From Nageia nagi (Eukaryota > Pinophyta): 64,000 nucleotides of DNA. Below the pieces are notes generated by a model. That model searched no databases, was not told where the DNA came from, and saw nothing but the letters and a program-made list of their open reading frames with translations. This document shows, one piece after another, positions 1 through 12,330 of the stretch. The stretch covers positions 29,016,001 through 29,080,000 of the forward strand of contig JBITNC010000001.1 in assembly GCA_050084985.1 (NCBI GenBank), written 5' to 3'. The stretch's first letter is position 1. Every line of letters starts with the position of its first letter. The translations under genes were made by a program, and so were the position numbers.

Positions 1-2111
1 ACTCCCTGAATCATGCATATTTGTTTAAAAGTTTCCTTATTTCCTTGATAATAAATTACAAGTATGAAGAAAGTTAGATCTCACTACAAAATACAACTAA
101 CAATCGAAATAAAAATGTGATCAAATAGGTAATCCTTGACAACTTAAGCCCAATTTATTTTTGAAGTAAGAATAGATACTTAAATCTTTCATATTCTAAA
201 ATAATGCATTTATTTCTCTTATATTTTTGGTGATCAAAATGGCACTAGTTTAGTTCTTTTCATTTCTATTACTAGGTTTAATCTTTGCATTAGATCTATA
301 TTAGCTTGGGTGGGGTTATACTATTGGATTCATATAATTGCATGTTCATCCCTCTTCTCTTCTCCTTTCAAAGCATCATCCCTGTGAATATAATTAAAAT
401 AGAGAAACTCATTATTCCAAACAAGTATAAATAAGGAGAAATAAGAGTTTCAATTAGCTAAGTCCTCGAACCATTTACTACGATGTGATGAAATAAGGGG
501 GTAGTCCTTAATACTTTAGGCCTATGAACTACTTACCTCAATGGATTCAAACCCCACACGGTTAGACTATATCATGGACTCATTCACTTTTTTGAGGTGA
601 AATTATCCATAGGAAGCTATCGATTGTCATCTACCATCTATCACTTAGGTTGGTTAGCCCCAAGGGAATCCTTACTATCCTTTGGATAATAAATGATGTG
701 ATGTGAGGTATGACCCATAATCTCTCATAATACATGTGATTACACTCATTGGAACCTATGTTAATGGAGATGTTAGTGAAAGTTTGATAAACCTAGCCTA
801 TAGATTACCAACCTTCCTTATTAAACACCTCACTAGATTCACTCTATGAATATAATCATATAGAATTGCATCAAAATGCATATAATACTTTTTTTATCAC
901 TCTTATAAATTTGATGCTTATTATATAGTGCAAATTTATTTTTTTCATATTATTACTAGCTTTTACAACTTTGTAATTTTAAGAAGGTAGTACTTATGTT
1001 TCCCTTTATAAGCAACACAAACAAGCTTATCTTAATACATCCCAAGTCATTGTGCCAAATTTCCTTTCATGTTCAAGAAAGAATTTATGGTGAAAACTAA
1101 GTATCAAAGGGAACTCAAAGAGATTTCAAAATCTAATCCAATCAAGTCAACCTCTCAAGCTTCCATCCCTGTGTTAGTTATTCCAACCACACTCCCTTAT
1201 GGGATTATCTCCATAGAAGATGTAGATTCTTACACGCTTGATGAAAGAGCCTTTGATGAAGTCCTATATGCAAGTCTCATAGATTTACACCATTAGATGT
1301 AATCTAGAGGTAGTTTTATTCCTGATGTTGAATCAACTCCCCCATTGGCTAGCACAGTCCCTAGTGTGACTATTGGAACACTAATCTTATAATATATTAA
1401 GTTATATCTATCCTTATCCATGAATGTCAAAAATACTCCTATTGCACTTGTCCATAATCATACATATTTCTTGAATCACAAACTTGAATATTAGTGAATC
1501 CTTTTGCAACCTCAAGTCTTTCACATCCTTTATCAACAACCATTCAAACTGCTCCTTCAAATACCACAACAATACCATCCGTTGTCATCAATTCGAGTAT
1601 GAATGAAATTTTTCAACCTCCCATATCCTTTCCTTTTCATCAAACCAAAACTTGGGCTCAATCTCCTCAAATACCATTGGTCTTATTTATAATCAAAAGG
1701 CCTATTCAAGCCTTGACCAATTCTATTATCCCTTCCTTTCCCATCATTCTCTCACAAATTTTAAATACCCTTCAATTACAAAATTCTCCATATTCTCTTA
1801 TCTTTACTCAAGCTTAGTAGATACCTATCTTCATCATGTCATAATAATAAACCTTTATATCCCAACTACAACCTTAAGTGATCCAACATGCTCCATATCA
1901 AACCCCTCATGTATCCATCATTCCTATATCAAACCATTGCAAATACCACCACCATCTCCTCAAGATAGAATTATGCAAGTGCTTTTAGAAAAGATAAAAA
2001 AATATTGAGATGCAAGATTTGGGTCATTATCCTTAACCTTCGTTTGAGTAAATGTGCAATGAGTCCATGCATATTTTAGTTCCTACCCATGATTATCCTC
2101 TTTAATTGAAA
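1..2111. other. Degenerate repeat DNA, no gene recognised
   Basis: This AT-rich stretch leads into the gag remnant that starts near 2112 and is probably the 5' leader and upstream gag region of gypsy element A. Short open frames occur at 1069-1296 and 1494-2008. The second is rich in Ser, Thr, Pro and Ile and looks like low-complexity translation. I recognise no domain in either, and could not place an LTR boundary or primer-binding site here. Confidence 0.5.
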
Positions 2112-3911
2112 ATGCCTAAAATTGAAAAATTTAGGGGTAAGGAAGATCCTCAAAACCACTTAAAGGCATTCATATATGCATGTCACCTTATCAATATTGA
2201 TGATGCCCTCATACTATGTACATTTCCCCTTTCTTTAGTTGGCCTAGGACATGATTAGTATAAAAACAATCACGATATTCCATCTTTTCTTTTAACAAGC
2301 TAGCTACCACATTCTTAGAGCATTTTTCTATCAACATTACAAAGAAATATTTTATCACAAACTTATACTCTATTAAGTAATGTGATGAGGAGACCATTTC
2401 AAATTTTATGTCTAAATGGAGATCCTTGATTAATGAGCTTATTTTTCATATTTGTTAAGAAGACTTTATCAACCTCTTTGCAAGATCTCATGCTAAGCAT
2501 ATATCTCCTACCTTAGAAGTTCAATCAGTTCGAAGCTTTGATGAAGCCCTTACCATATCCCACAAATTAGCAAATTTTGCTATGGAAGAAAATAAAATCA
2601 AGCTTTTCTCCAAGAATCCAAAATTAAAATTCATTAAATTACTTAATAAAAAGAAAAAATCAACAAATAAATTTAAGCAAGTTGATACTATTGTAATTCA
2701 ATATAGTCAAAATCAAAGATAAACTTAAAACTAGCCATGTCGGTTGTGTCTACCTTACCAAAATCATCAAGATCAAAGCCAAACTCAAAAGCTCGATCAA
2801 GCTTGAACCTAATTTAATACTCATACTCCAAACTATCAACATGATCACTCTTCCTCTTATTTGACTGGGAGATCCCTCCAAGCCTTTTTCAAATTAGTTT
2901 AGGGAAGCTAATTTTTTTGATTGCCATATAATTCTAGGTCATCATACTAATCATTGTTATGCATTACACCATGTTATTTAGGATTTTATCGATAACAATG
3001 ATATTAAATTAGATAATTTGGTAGCCCCTCCCAACTAAGCTCTTGCAATCTTACGCAATCCATTACCAAACCATGCCCAAAATCAGCCAAACTTATCATA
3101 ATGTTCACAAGTGCCATATCAAGGTTTCATTGGTATTATTTATGTCACCACCAAAGCTAGGCATCAAGATGAGAATCCTCCGTAAAAATAAATTAACCTT
3201 ATTCATGGCCAAGATCCACATAATTATGGTCAACCCTTTATTATGATCCAAACATCAACACCTCCTTACAACTTATGTTAAGGAAAAAATCCAAATCAAA
3301 ATTATGGTTTATCTATAGTTTTTGTTCGCTCTATTATCATGATATAATTGAAAGGTATACCTAATATATCTCTATATGATCTCATGCAAACATCCCCTCA
3401 ATATTATCAATCATTAATTGAAGTGGCCATTATTAGGATCCATTATGTTGCCAAACCTAACATCATCTTCTATGATTTTGAAATCATGTCTACTTTATCA
3501 TCAAATGAAAAAGATATGCCATTATATATCACCACTTCTATCGTTGAATATTTGACCAAAATGGTTGTTATAGATAATGGTTCAATCCTTAATTTCATAT
3601 CCCTCTATTGTTTGAAATATCTAAAAAAGCTAATGAATACTATTGCATAGTCAAATACCACATTGAGAGCTTTCAAATATTCTCCTTATCCTACCCTTGG
3701 AATAATTGTCTTAATTCCCATCATATTTGGAGCAAAAATATTACATGTTATTTGTTATGTTATTGAAATAAACCTATATTATAATAGCCTCCTTGGCCAT
3801 CCATGGATCCATTAAATGCATTTCATTCCATCAACCCTTCACTGCTATTTGAAGTATGGACATGATATCATTATCCATAATTTCCTTACTGATTCTAACA
3901 TGTTTGAATAT
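2112..3911 (+). pseudogene. Ty3/gypsy gag-protease remnant (element A)
   Basis: Broken coding region of a gypsy retrotransposon. The start reads MPKIEKFRGKEDPQNHLKAF, the usual opening of the plant gypsy capsid domain. After stops and frame changes, gag resumes near 2450-2720 with FINLFARSHAKHIS and SFDEALTISHKLANFAMEE. A His/Cys remnant with HTNHCYALHHVI follows at about 2940-2970. The protease region (3348-3911) contains PLYITTSIVEYLTKMVVIDN and then LLGHPWIH, a landmark of gypsy retropepsins. The catalytic Asp-Thr-Gly has become Asp-Asn-Gly. Numerous stops show the copy is old. Family assignment is secure; exact boundaries are not. Confidence 0.75.
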
Positions 3912-4410
3912 TAAAAAAATACCTCCATCCATCATGAGATATTCTTACCAATAAATGAGTGTATCATTAATGATGATAAAACATCCACTTCTACATCTAA
4001 TTCCACTACATCCATCCCTTCTACTACTCTTGTGTCTGCTTTCACATTCCCTTCCACATCTTTTCCTACATCATACTATTATAAGGGTAAGGAAAGAGTA
4101 ACTAACTTTGTTGATGTTGGTATTAGTGAATACAAACTATTTGATATACCTTTAATTATGCAAATCATGAAAGATCTTGGGAATGATTATCAAGAAAATC
4201 AAGGCATTATAATATCCTTTGGTTGTCCACCTCTTGAGTTACACTTAGTTTATGGAGGAGTTGATTTAGCCACATTCTCTTCTCATGATGACAACCAACT
4301 TGATCTTGACATAACCAAACTAGGTTGTCTACCATTTTATGAAAAATACTTCAAAGAATAATATAATTGAAAAGAATTTAGTTTGGGCAAATATGAGCAT
4401 AAACCTCATA
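3912..4410 (+). pseudogene. Post-protease linker of gypsy element A
   Basis: The open frame at 4032-4361 encodes 109 residues rich in Ser and Thr at the start and acidic towards the end. It lies directly downstream of the protease remnant in the same orientation, so it is most simply the linker between protease and reverse transcriptase. No reverse transcriptase follows within the next 2.5 kb, so the element is truncated or decayed beyond recognition. The CACTA-type insertion starts 50 bp after the frame ends. Confidence 0.4.
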
Positions 4411-5342
4411 CACTACTAGAAAATAAGGAACTTGCATCCTTTTTTGTGTCCAAACATAGTGTATTTTTTTAACTTCAACACCAAAAATCGACACAAATTT
4501 TGATACATGGACACAACAATTTTTTCATCATATTTGCATTGAATTTTACATCAAATTGCCAATTTTTGCATTGATTTTTATAAAAAAATATTATATAATT
4601 GTACATCTTTTAATTTTGTATGATTTAAAAAAAATGGGATCAAAATGATATTTGGATCAAAAGTTACAACCTCTACAAGGTACTTCATTTTAATTAGATA
4701 TTTGTGGTAATGACATTGGTCCATTAAACCAATTCAAGAATGGGGTTAGTGGTTTAGGTTTTAAAAATTTGAATTTATTGTATATATTTTTCTAAATAAT
4801 ATAGCAAATATTTTAGTGTTATTGTCCATTTCTTGTTGCTTACTTCTTTGTTGACCTTCGAAGGAGTTTTCTTTTTTGTAACTTGAGATTTCTCTACTAC
4901 TAGCTTTTTCTTTGTATGCTTATTTTTTGTGGGCTTCTTCTCTAACTTGGGCACCATAACTATGATCGAAACCTAAAATCTAAGGAAAAAAATTAGCTGG
5001 AGTCTATAAAATGTGAGGATTATGGGGAGGGTTTGTTGATATATATAGGTAGGAGAGGGTATTTGGCTATTAGGTAATCATTTTGGTACAGATGGAGGAC
5101 AAAATGAATGTGAGCTATCGATTGGTGGATTGATGAACATGTGAAATGTGTTTTAATTTTTGTTAGTGAAATGCGACACAAACTTTGCATCGAAATTTAT
5201 GTCAATTTTTACATTAGAAAAAGTGAAAAATGAAAAAAAAAATGATGCATGTCAACATAGTAAGATGCAAATTAATGTAGATATTTAATTTTTATGTTTG
5301 ACGATGCAAAAAAGGATACAAATAGTCATTTTCCTAGTAGTG
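4411..5342. mobile_element. Small non-autonomous CACTA (En/Spm-like) transposon
   Basis: The left end reads CACTACTAGAAAAT and the right end ATTTTCCTAGTAGTG, an inverted terminal repeat of about 14 bases opening with CACTA. Both sides carry the 3-bp sequence ATA (4408-4410 and 5343-5345), the target duplication size of this superfamily. Removing the insert joins the flanks of gypsy element A cleanly. Subterminal regions repeat short motifs such as TTGCAT, ACACAA and TTTTTGCAT on both sides. At 932 bp it cannot encode a transposase. The only frame is a minus-strand Lys-rich one at 4775-4957, which I do not recognise. Confidence 0.85.
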
Positions 5343-7229
5343 ATAGAGCACCTAAAGTCATGAACGGACTAAGATATCTAGATTCATCTTTCTCCAATAG
5401 ATCATTATATCTTGGATGATGATTTGCTCTCTTTTGGATGGTCCACCAAAGATGAATAGTTTGAAAGTTTTGCTAGCACTATTTATGAGTTCTTTGATAA
5501 GGGTTTTCCTATGTGTGAGGGAATTATTATTTCCTTTATCTCATATATCCTAATCAGGGAGGATATAATCAAATTTCTTTAGTTTTCATGGTTTATTCAA
5601 GATCTTCCTCAAGTATGCCTAGATTGCTTCCTTTTTCTCCATAATATTCACCTAAAGCCCCTCCTTCTTCCATTTCTAACACCATCCAAAAAGAGTTTTT
5701 CCTATGGTATACTCCCATCAAGATGACTGTCATGGTATCTCCTCTCATCTGAATTTACTATCATATAAAACATCATCATTCTTGAACCTATAACATCATG
5801 GTCATCACCACCCCTTTCTAAGAGGCACCATTCTTTATTGCTCTCCCCAACTGAATTACTAAAAGAGCAACATCCACATCTTCTCAATCAAATAAGTCAA
5901 CTATAATTTTTAGTGTTTCATCCTCTTTACATCCTCTTTTGGGTGCATCTTCTTAATCTAATTCCTATATATGAAGCATAAATAATCAATCAAGGCTATT
6001 ATTTGGTAAAATCTTGATCAAAATAAAACTATATAAAATTGGTAGCATAAATCATGTCCCCACATCCAAATCAACCATCATTATAGCATGATAATTCTCA
6101 ACTATGGGGACCATGTCAATCATAAATTTTCTCTTTTTCCAACCCAATCAAATCATCACATTTTTCAAATAATTTATCATAAATTGCATGGTCAATTTTT
6201 AAAATCCTTAAATATCAAGAGCATGTTATTCCAAATATCAAACTTGAGACTATCATTAACCCTCCTTTATTGGGAAAAAAAGAAGAATCTATATCTTGTA
6301 TCTTTTTCTACTTCAAATGGTGACAAGCTTATCATGCTTAGTGGCATATCAAAATAAACCCACAACCATAGTATTACCAGTTCTAAATCATTTGAAAACT
6401 ATTATAAAACTCAAAGTATTATTTTAATTTAAATATAAATAATTGCATTCCACTATCTCATTTATCTACTTGATAACATTCATTTATCTATCATCATAGT
6501 CCAATTCATCTTATCATTTTTTTCCAAGTCAACAATATTCATTTCACCATTTGTATCAAGCTGGCTTCGTCCATTCATCATCACTTATAAATATGGATAA
6601 AGGGCATATCAATTACCCATAGTAGAGGGTGAGTCATTCTATGAATCGATCAAACTGTGACTTTTCTATGCTTGACTTTTTATATAATTTTAATAAATAG
6701 AAAATAAATTTAGAATCACTTATGTCTATCCACTTAACTAAGTTAAAAAACTAATATGTCCAAATACAATAACCATGGATACGACCTTGTTTCCCATCCT
6801 ATTCTATCTCACATATTTACATAGGCCTTACATCCATTCTCTCTATTCACTTCATATAGTCTCCTAGGATAATAAAATAATGGTTTCGCATATCCATTTA
6901 GGAACTAAGTAGTTCTTGAGGATTGATAACAATCCATGATCCAACCTAGCAAGTGTATGAAAATTCTAGTCTATGTTCATACATTACTGCATCTATGGAT
7001 GAGATCAAAGTATCATTAACAAAAAATACAATCTCTTATCTTCCATTATCTAAAGTTTATACATATGTGATGGAATCATTGAAATTTCACAATGACGAAT
7101 ATAGGGCCTACCACATTCAAGTACCATATCCGATTTCTCATAACAAGAGATATTAATCCCCCTATGAAGAACATTTCCCCTTTTTTATACCAACTTTTAG
7201 GGGGACAACTTCATAAGATCCTAATGCCT
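5343..7229. other. Decayed repeat DNA between gypsy elements A and B
   Basis: The first part continues element A beyond the CACTA insertion. No domain could be read in any frame. Short frames at 5702-5887 (minus), 6088-6357 and 6953-7274 have no recognisable motif. The last part probably belongs to the leader or early gag of element B, whose recognisable gag starts about 7230. Confidence 0.4.
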
Positions 7230-8690
7230 TCATGTTTGAATTTGAAATATTGTGTCGAACATATGAATACATGATAGATCTTTAGAAATTAAAGTTATTT
7301 CTCTCTACATTGAAGGATGGGGCTATGAGATGATTCATGAGCTTGCCAAAACATTCCATTTTAGTTTGGAATACAAATGTTGGAATGAAAACCATCTTCT
7401 TAGCAAAATATCAAGATTACTGTTAGGTATGGGATAAGAAGGATAAGTTGTTCAAAATAACTCAGAAAGAAGGAGAGACATTGGAAGAATATATTGAAAG
7501 ATTCAAATTTATAATGCATCAAGGAGACATTGATCTTAGTGAAGAAATTACTAAAATTATTTTGTTGTTTAAGAGAAGAGTCTATAGACATATTAAACAT
7601 TATGGATGGAGGAGATATTTATACTATTCCATTTGCATGAATCGTAAAACTCTACACTAATTACTCTCATACCAGATCAAGCCCATGCACCCACCAAAGT
7701 TCTGGAACTTTAGCTAGAGAAGTGAGTAGAGCATAATTGAGCAATATGGTGGATAATATGAAAACATAATTACTACGTAATTTTACAAGTTATCTAGATA
7801 TCTTATAAAAGAAATATAAGAATATTATTGAAGGATTTTATTTTTCAAGATGTAAGAAAAGGCATGCCACTCATGAATGTCCATTGGAAAAAACATAGCA
7901 TTTGCAATATCTATGAGCAGAATGATAAAATAGAATTCTACAAATATATTTTTGCAATAAAAATAGCTTTTAGGGAGCTAGATGTTAGGGATGAAAAGGA
8001 AATCTATTTCATTATATAAAAGAGACCATTTCAAGGATATAATCAAGGACATTATCCACCAAGTATGTCCAATCACTATGCTCCATATAATTTTACATCT
8101 CCAAATCCTTATTGGAATAATGAACAAAATTGGTGAAACCAACCTCATCCTTAATGGCCACCTAATTAACTTCATTGGATTTAAGGTGAAGGGTATCCTC
8201 CTAATCAAATCTTGAAATTGTAAGGGTGGTGGACTCACCAAAACTCCCAATAATCATATTCTCCTAGTCCACCATAGTATAGGGGATAAGGTCCTCCACA
8301 ACCACAACAATGAAGTTTCTTACCACCATCACTTGTGGGAAATGATAATCTACTTCCAAAATAACCTCTATTGCCTACAAAACTAGTATCTAACCCAAAT
8401 AATTGGTCTATTTAGTAACAAGTTTATGAAATTCAAGGAACATATTCAATGGTTGTTTTGCCATGTGATGCAATTGAGCTTAGATCCAATAATTACATAA
8501 GTAGAAGAAGACACTTAGGTTGGTACCTTGGATAAAGGAAAGTCTAAAGAACAATATGTAGAAGCTACAGAAATGGATGAGAGAATTATAGAGTTATCTA
8601 TATCAATTGTAGAAATGCCTGCAGAAGCTACAACAATTCCTCCAATCACACCCTCAAAAAAAGTGCAAGAACATCCATAAGAAAAGTTGA
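7230..8690 (+). pseudogene. Ty3/gypsy gag remnant (element B)
   Basis: Capsid region of a second gypsy element. From about 7237 one frame reads AFMFEFEILCRTYEY, followed after a stop by STLKDGAMR and FMSLPKHSILVW. A later frame gives KEGETLEEYIERFKF (7448-7660). Together these are the core motifs of plant gypsy gag. From about 8030 to 8400 the frame becomes rich in Pro, Asn, Gln and Tyr, typical of the linker before the protease. Several stops and shifts show it is inactive. The protease and reverse transcriptase of the same element follow in order. Confidence 0.75.
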
Positions 8691-9364
8691 GTCATTCAAA
8701 AATACCCTTTCCTCAAATTTTTTAAAGTCAACGAAAGGAGATATCTAAATATGAGTTTGACTTATCTAGATTGAGGAACATCAATGTTAAAATCCCAATA
8801 TTACAAGCATTACAAGATGTTCCAATTTATTCTAAAGCCATTAGTGATTTATGTATAAGGAAATCGAGAAGAAAGAAACAAATAAGTGGTGGGACAACTT
8901 TCTGAGATCATGTTTGGTTGAATTTTATAACCTAAATATATAGATCTAGGCATACCTATTCTAACTATGCATATAGGATAAAGTAACATGTAGAATATTC
9001 TGGTAGACCTTGGAGAAGCTATCCATGTTATTACAAAGTAAGTAATGGGTAGATTAAGTTTAAAATATTTGAGAACTACATCTACATTGTTGCAATTAGT
9101 AGAAAAATCTCTTATTAGACCTGAAGGTATCTTGGATAACATCATGTTTACAGTATCCTCATGGGAATACCCTATAGACTTTATGGTTATGCATAGCAAA
9201 ACACCATTGGGATGGCATCCATTAATTTTGGTACGACCATGGATGACCACTATAGATGCATGTATCATTTGTAGAACTGGGAGCATTTCTATATATGATG
9301 GTATAAATACTAAAATATTGATACTATATCCACTTGCAACACTAATTCAAATGGAAAATATGTG
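8691..9364 (+). pseudogene. Ty3/gypsy protease remnant (element B)
   Basis: The sequence reads YEFDLSRLRNINVKIPILQA, then ILVDLGEAIHVITK, SLIRPEGILDNI and SWEYPIDFMVMHSKTPLGWH, followed by PLILVRPWMTTIDACI. This is the characteristic retropepsin segment of plant gypsy elements. The active site is Asp-Leu-Gly, a form I have seen in this group, rather than Asp-Thr-Gly. Stops are present near 8906 and 8950. A solo LTR interrupts the reading frame right after residues ENMWF. Confidence 0.8.
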
Positions 9365-9369
9365 GTTTG

Positions 9370-9845
9370 TGTTGGAATGTATAATGCATTATTGTAAATA
9401 GATGTATTAAATATTCTATGTAAATTTACTAATACTTAAGGGTATTATTTGATACCTTAAGTATTTTAGTGAATATAATAATGTAACTTGTCCTACACTC
9501 CAAGTCATGAGCATGCACCTTGGGTCAGAGGTGTGCATGTCATGCTTAGGTCATCCAAGGGGAGATTTTGGCCTATAAATAGAAGGCTCCCCCTTTGTAA
9601 TGAGATACCAATTGAGAAGTAAGGATATGCTCTAGGATGGAAGTGTAGGAGTTGAGATTAGAAGAATTATAAGAGAGTTGTATTTGTGAAAGAAGTAAAG
9701 ATCTAGTTAGTGGAGGTACTCCTAGTTAGAGAAACCACTTTATATCTTGTGTTGTGAGATTGCTTTGTGTATTATTGGATGTAATTATGAGCTTTCATGT
9801 GATCTTGGTAGTTTAGGAATTATATTGTTAATTTTAGTTCTTTCA
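9370..9845 (+). mobile_element. Solo LTR of a copia-type element
   Basis: This 476-bp sequence begins TGTTGGAATG and ends TTCTTTCA. It is flanked by the perfect 5-bp duplication GTTTG (9365-9369 and 9846-9850). A TATA box, TATAAATAG, lies at 9574-9582. There is no internal coding region. Excising it with one GTTTG copy restores continuity of gypsy element B. It shares TGTTGGAATGTATA, CTTGTCCTACACTCC and the TATA region with the 3' LTR of element O2 at 62,674, so it comes from that family. A solo LTR arises by recombination between the two LTRs of a full element. Confidence 0.92.
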
Positions 9846-9850
9846 GTTTG

Positions 9851-10779
9851 ATGAGGAAGGAGGTATTCAATCATTGGTTATGATTATAGCCTTTGATCAT
9901 GGAGATAAGGATAACATACATGATGATTGGATACTTGTAGTTGTTCTAAAATATGAAGGTAAAAAGTTTGAAGAACTACCATATATACCTGAGTGTTCAC
10001 TTGATGAAGGTTCTACTTTAAGCTCTTAGGATGTTTCCTGGATACACCAAATGTTTCCACATAGGTATCCTCTTAATCACTCAGCTAAGTATCTTTCTAG
10101 AATTGAAATTCTTCATAAATGTAAACAAGTGGAGGTAGCCACATGTAAGACATTAAATATCAATTCTCAATTAACATCTATGTAGGAACTATAATTAATA
10201 AATATATTAAGTAAATATAAATAAGCTTTTACATAGGATTTCTATGAGATGAACAAAATTCATCCCACTATCTGTACACATAGAATTTACATCAAGGAGG
10301 ATTGTACACCAATATAACAACCACCAAGTAGAATTAACCCAACTCTAAGGATGGTAGTAAAGGAGGAAATTGAAAAATTACTAGCTGCCAATTTCATATA
10401 GCCAATCTTAGACAATCAATGGGTGTCCCCTCTGGTGTTAGTGCCTAAAAAGAATGGAAAATGGTGAATTTGTATAGACTATAGAGAATTGAATAAGGAG
10501 ACAATGAAATATCACTTTCCCTTACCTTTTATTGACTAAGTTTTAGATACTTTAGATGGTAAAAAGTACTTTGGCTTCCTTGATGGATTCAGTTGGTATA
10601 ATCAGATTAGTATTGCAAAAGAAGATCAGGAAAAGATAACTTTCACATGTCCATGGGGAACCTTTGCATATAAGGTATTACCTTTTGGTCTTTGCAATGC
10701 TCTTACTACATTTCAATGTGCCTCACAAATGCTCTGTAACTACATTGACTATTGTTTAACTCAATTTTTATTATTGTTG
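9851..10779 (+). pseudogene. Ty3/gypsy reverse transcriptase, truncated (element B)
   Basis: Reverse transcriptase motifs run in order: RINPTLRMVVKEEIEKLLAA, WVSPLVLVPKKNGKW, IDYRELNKETMKYHFPLPFI, KKYFGFLDGFSWYNQISI, DQEKITFTCPWGTFAYKVLP and FGLCNALTTFQ. These are the fingers and palm of a gypsy enzyme. The FLDGFSWYNQ box retains the first catalytic Asp. The homology stops just before the expected second catalytic box (the two-Asp motif), and unrelated sequence starts near 10,780. RNase H and integrase are missing. Several in-frame stops, many at Gln or Arg positions, show the copy is dead. Confidence 0.88.
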
Positions 10780-11421
10780 TGAGGTATCTCAAAAATGCTT
10801 TGTAATTACATTAACTACTATATCTAGAATGTGTAACCACAAACATAAAAATAAGCATATTACAATCAAACCATAAAAAAATATATAAATAGTTGGGGAT
10901 GAAGGATTGATAAGCATAATGATGATTTGATAACAACACTTATCTAAAGATTTAGTAAGAGATACAAGCACTTGATAGGTAATTTTAAGTCCTATACATA
11001 TGCTATATAAAAGAATAAGGGGGTTAGACTATACAAACTTCATCATTTTAAGGGGAGGGGACCCCTCATATTTATAGGTAAAAATCAATAATGCCCAAGG
11101 GAATGAAAATTAGGTTAATGGGTGATTTGGGCATGATTGGGAGGTGTTAAGGCAAATTAACTCACATGTACAATAATTTTATGGGGCTTAAGCATATTTA
11201 AGAGGGTGATTATTAGTGTGGGATTAGAGGTGCTTAAGAAGTGATTAGAAGTCTTATCAAGATTTTATGGGAGGGTTAGGATTATGATGTTGAGCAACTT
11301 ATTAGGTAGGTGATTTTGTTAAATGGTAATATTTTATGGATTTGAGGGCACATGTATGTGTATTTAGTATTAATGGGGGATATGATTAGGGTTGGGCTAT
11401 AAGTGGGGTTAGGGTGGTGAA
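10780..11421. other. Unassigned repeat sequence, left part (interrupted by element C)
   Basis: This AT-rich segment begins with a possible LTR-like TGAGGTATCTC at the point where the reverse transcriptase of element B stops. It contains GGGGACCCCTCATATTTATAGG near 11,060, which on the minus strand could be a promoter-like TATA region. It ends at the target duplication of gypsy element C and resumes at 19,655-19,832. I recognise no coding domain in it. A minus-oriented LTR is possible but unproven. Confidence 0.35.
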
Positions 11422-12164
11422 TGTAGATGCCTAAAAATGATTATTATTTATTTAATAAATCATATTTAGACTTCTTAAATGACTTATTGCAATATTACAA
11501 ATATTAAGATATAGTTGATGTTACAATGTAATGTCATGTGTTATATTAAATGTTATATCCTTTATAATGGTTTATATTTTGAACTATCTTGAATTTAACA
11601 AAGTTTATATTATTGCTAAAGGTTATATTTCACTCCTTTCTATGTCTTTGCAAGCTATATAAGCAAGTGGAATAGGCTAACCTCCATAGATCGAAATTCT
11701 TTGATATGATAAGAACTCTGATAGGTGGTTGTCAACTGTAATCTTCATCAACTTATAGTGTCTTTTGATGTCACCTATTATGATAAATTATTATACTCTA
11801 AGATCTAAACTTTCTATCTTTTATGCACAACATAATTTGACATATCTCACACAACCAACGGTGTGCTTCTCTTAGGTCAATGATAGTGTGCATCTTTTAG
11901 ATCAAGGTTTTCATATTTTAATGGTTGAGCTGATAATTCATGTACACAAAGATCTATTGTGAACTCGCTATGAATTCGATCCCAATCCTTTGAAGATTCA
12001 TTGCTACTTATTGTTGATGATTGTACATACACTTCATATTAGGTTCATGTGTTTCATATATATTTGTTGTAATCTGTTATAGTGTACATTATCTTTTTTT
12101 TCTTATATTGTAGATTTATTTATTTATTACATATATCCATATTTTACATAATTTAGAGTCTACA
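11422..12164 (+). repeat. 5' LTR of gypsy element C
   Basis: A 743-bp terminal repeat beginning TGTAGATGCC and ending GAGTCTACA. Its last 440 bases or so match 19,211-19,654, sharing for example CATAATTTG, ACATATCTCACA and GATCCCAATCCTTTGA. The upstream 300 bases have no clear counterpart at the other end, so the 3' LTR has been rearranged or has diverged. Confidence 0.75.
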
Positions 12165-12167
12165 TTT

Positions 12168-12180
12168 TGGTGAACCTAAC
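12168..12180 (+). other. Primer-binding site of element C
   Basis: TGGTGAACCTAAC begins three bases after the 5' LTR. A nearly identical sequence, TGGTGAACCCAAC, occupies the same place in gypsy element D. The position and the TGG start fit a tRNA-derived minus-strand primer site. I could not assign the tRNA from memory. Confidence 0.65.
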
Positions 12181-12330
12181 ATTATTATACACTTAGATCT
12201 CAATCTAGGGCATCCCTTCTAAAGAGTCATGAATCCATTTTCATTATTATCTCTTTCCTTACTTAAGGTGCTTAGAGTAATAACTAGAGAAAATGATAAA
12301 ACTAGGGTTTATTTTGCTTATATTCCCAAT

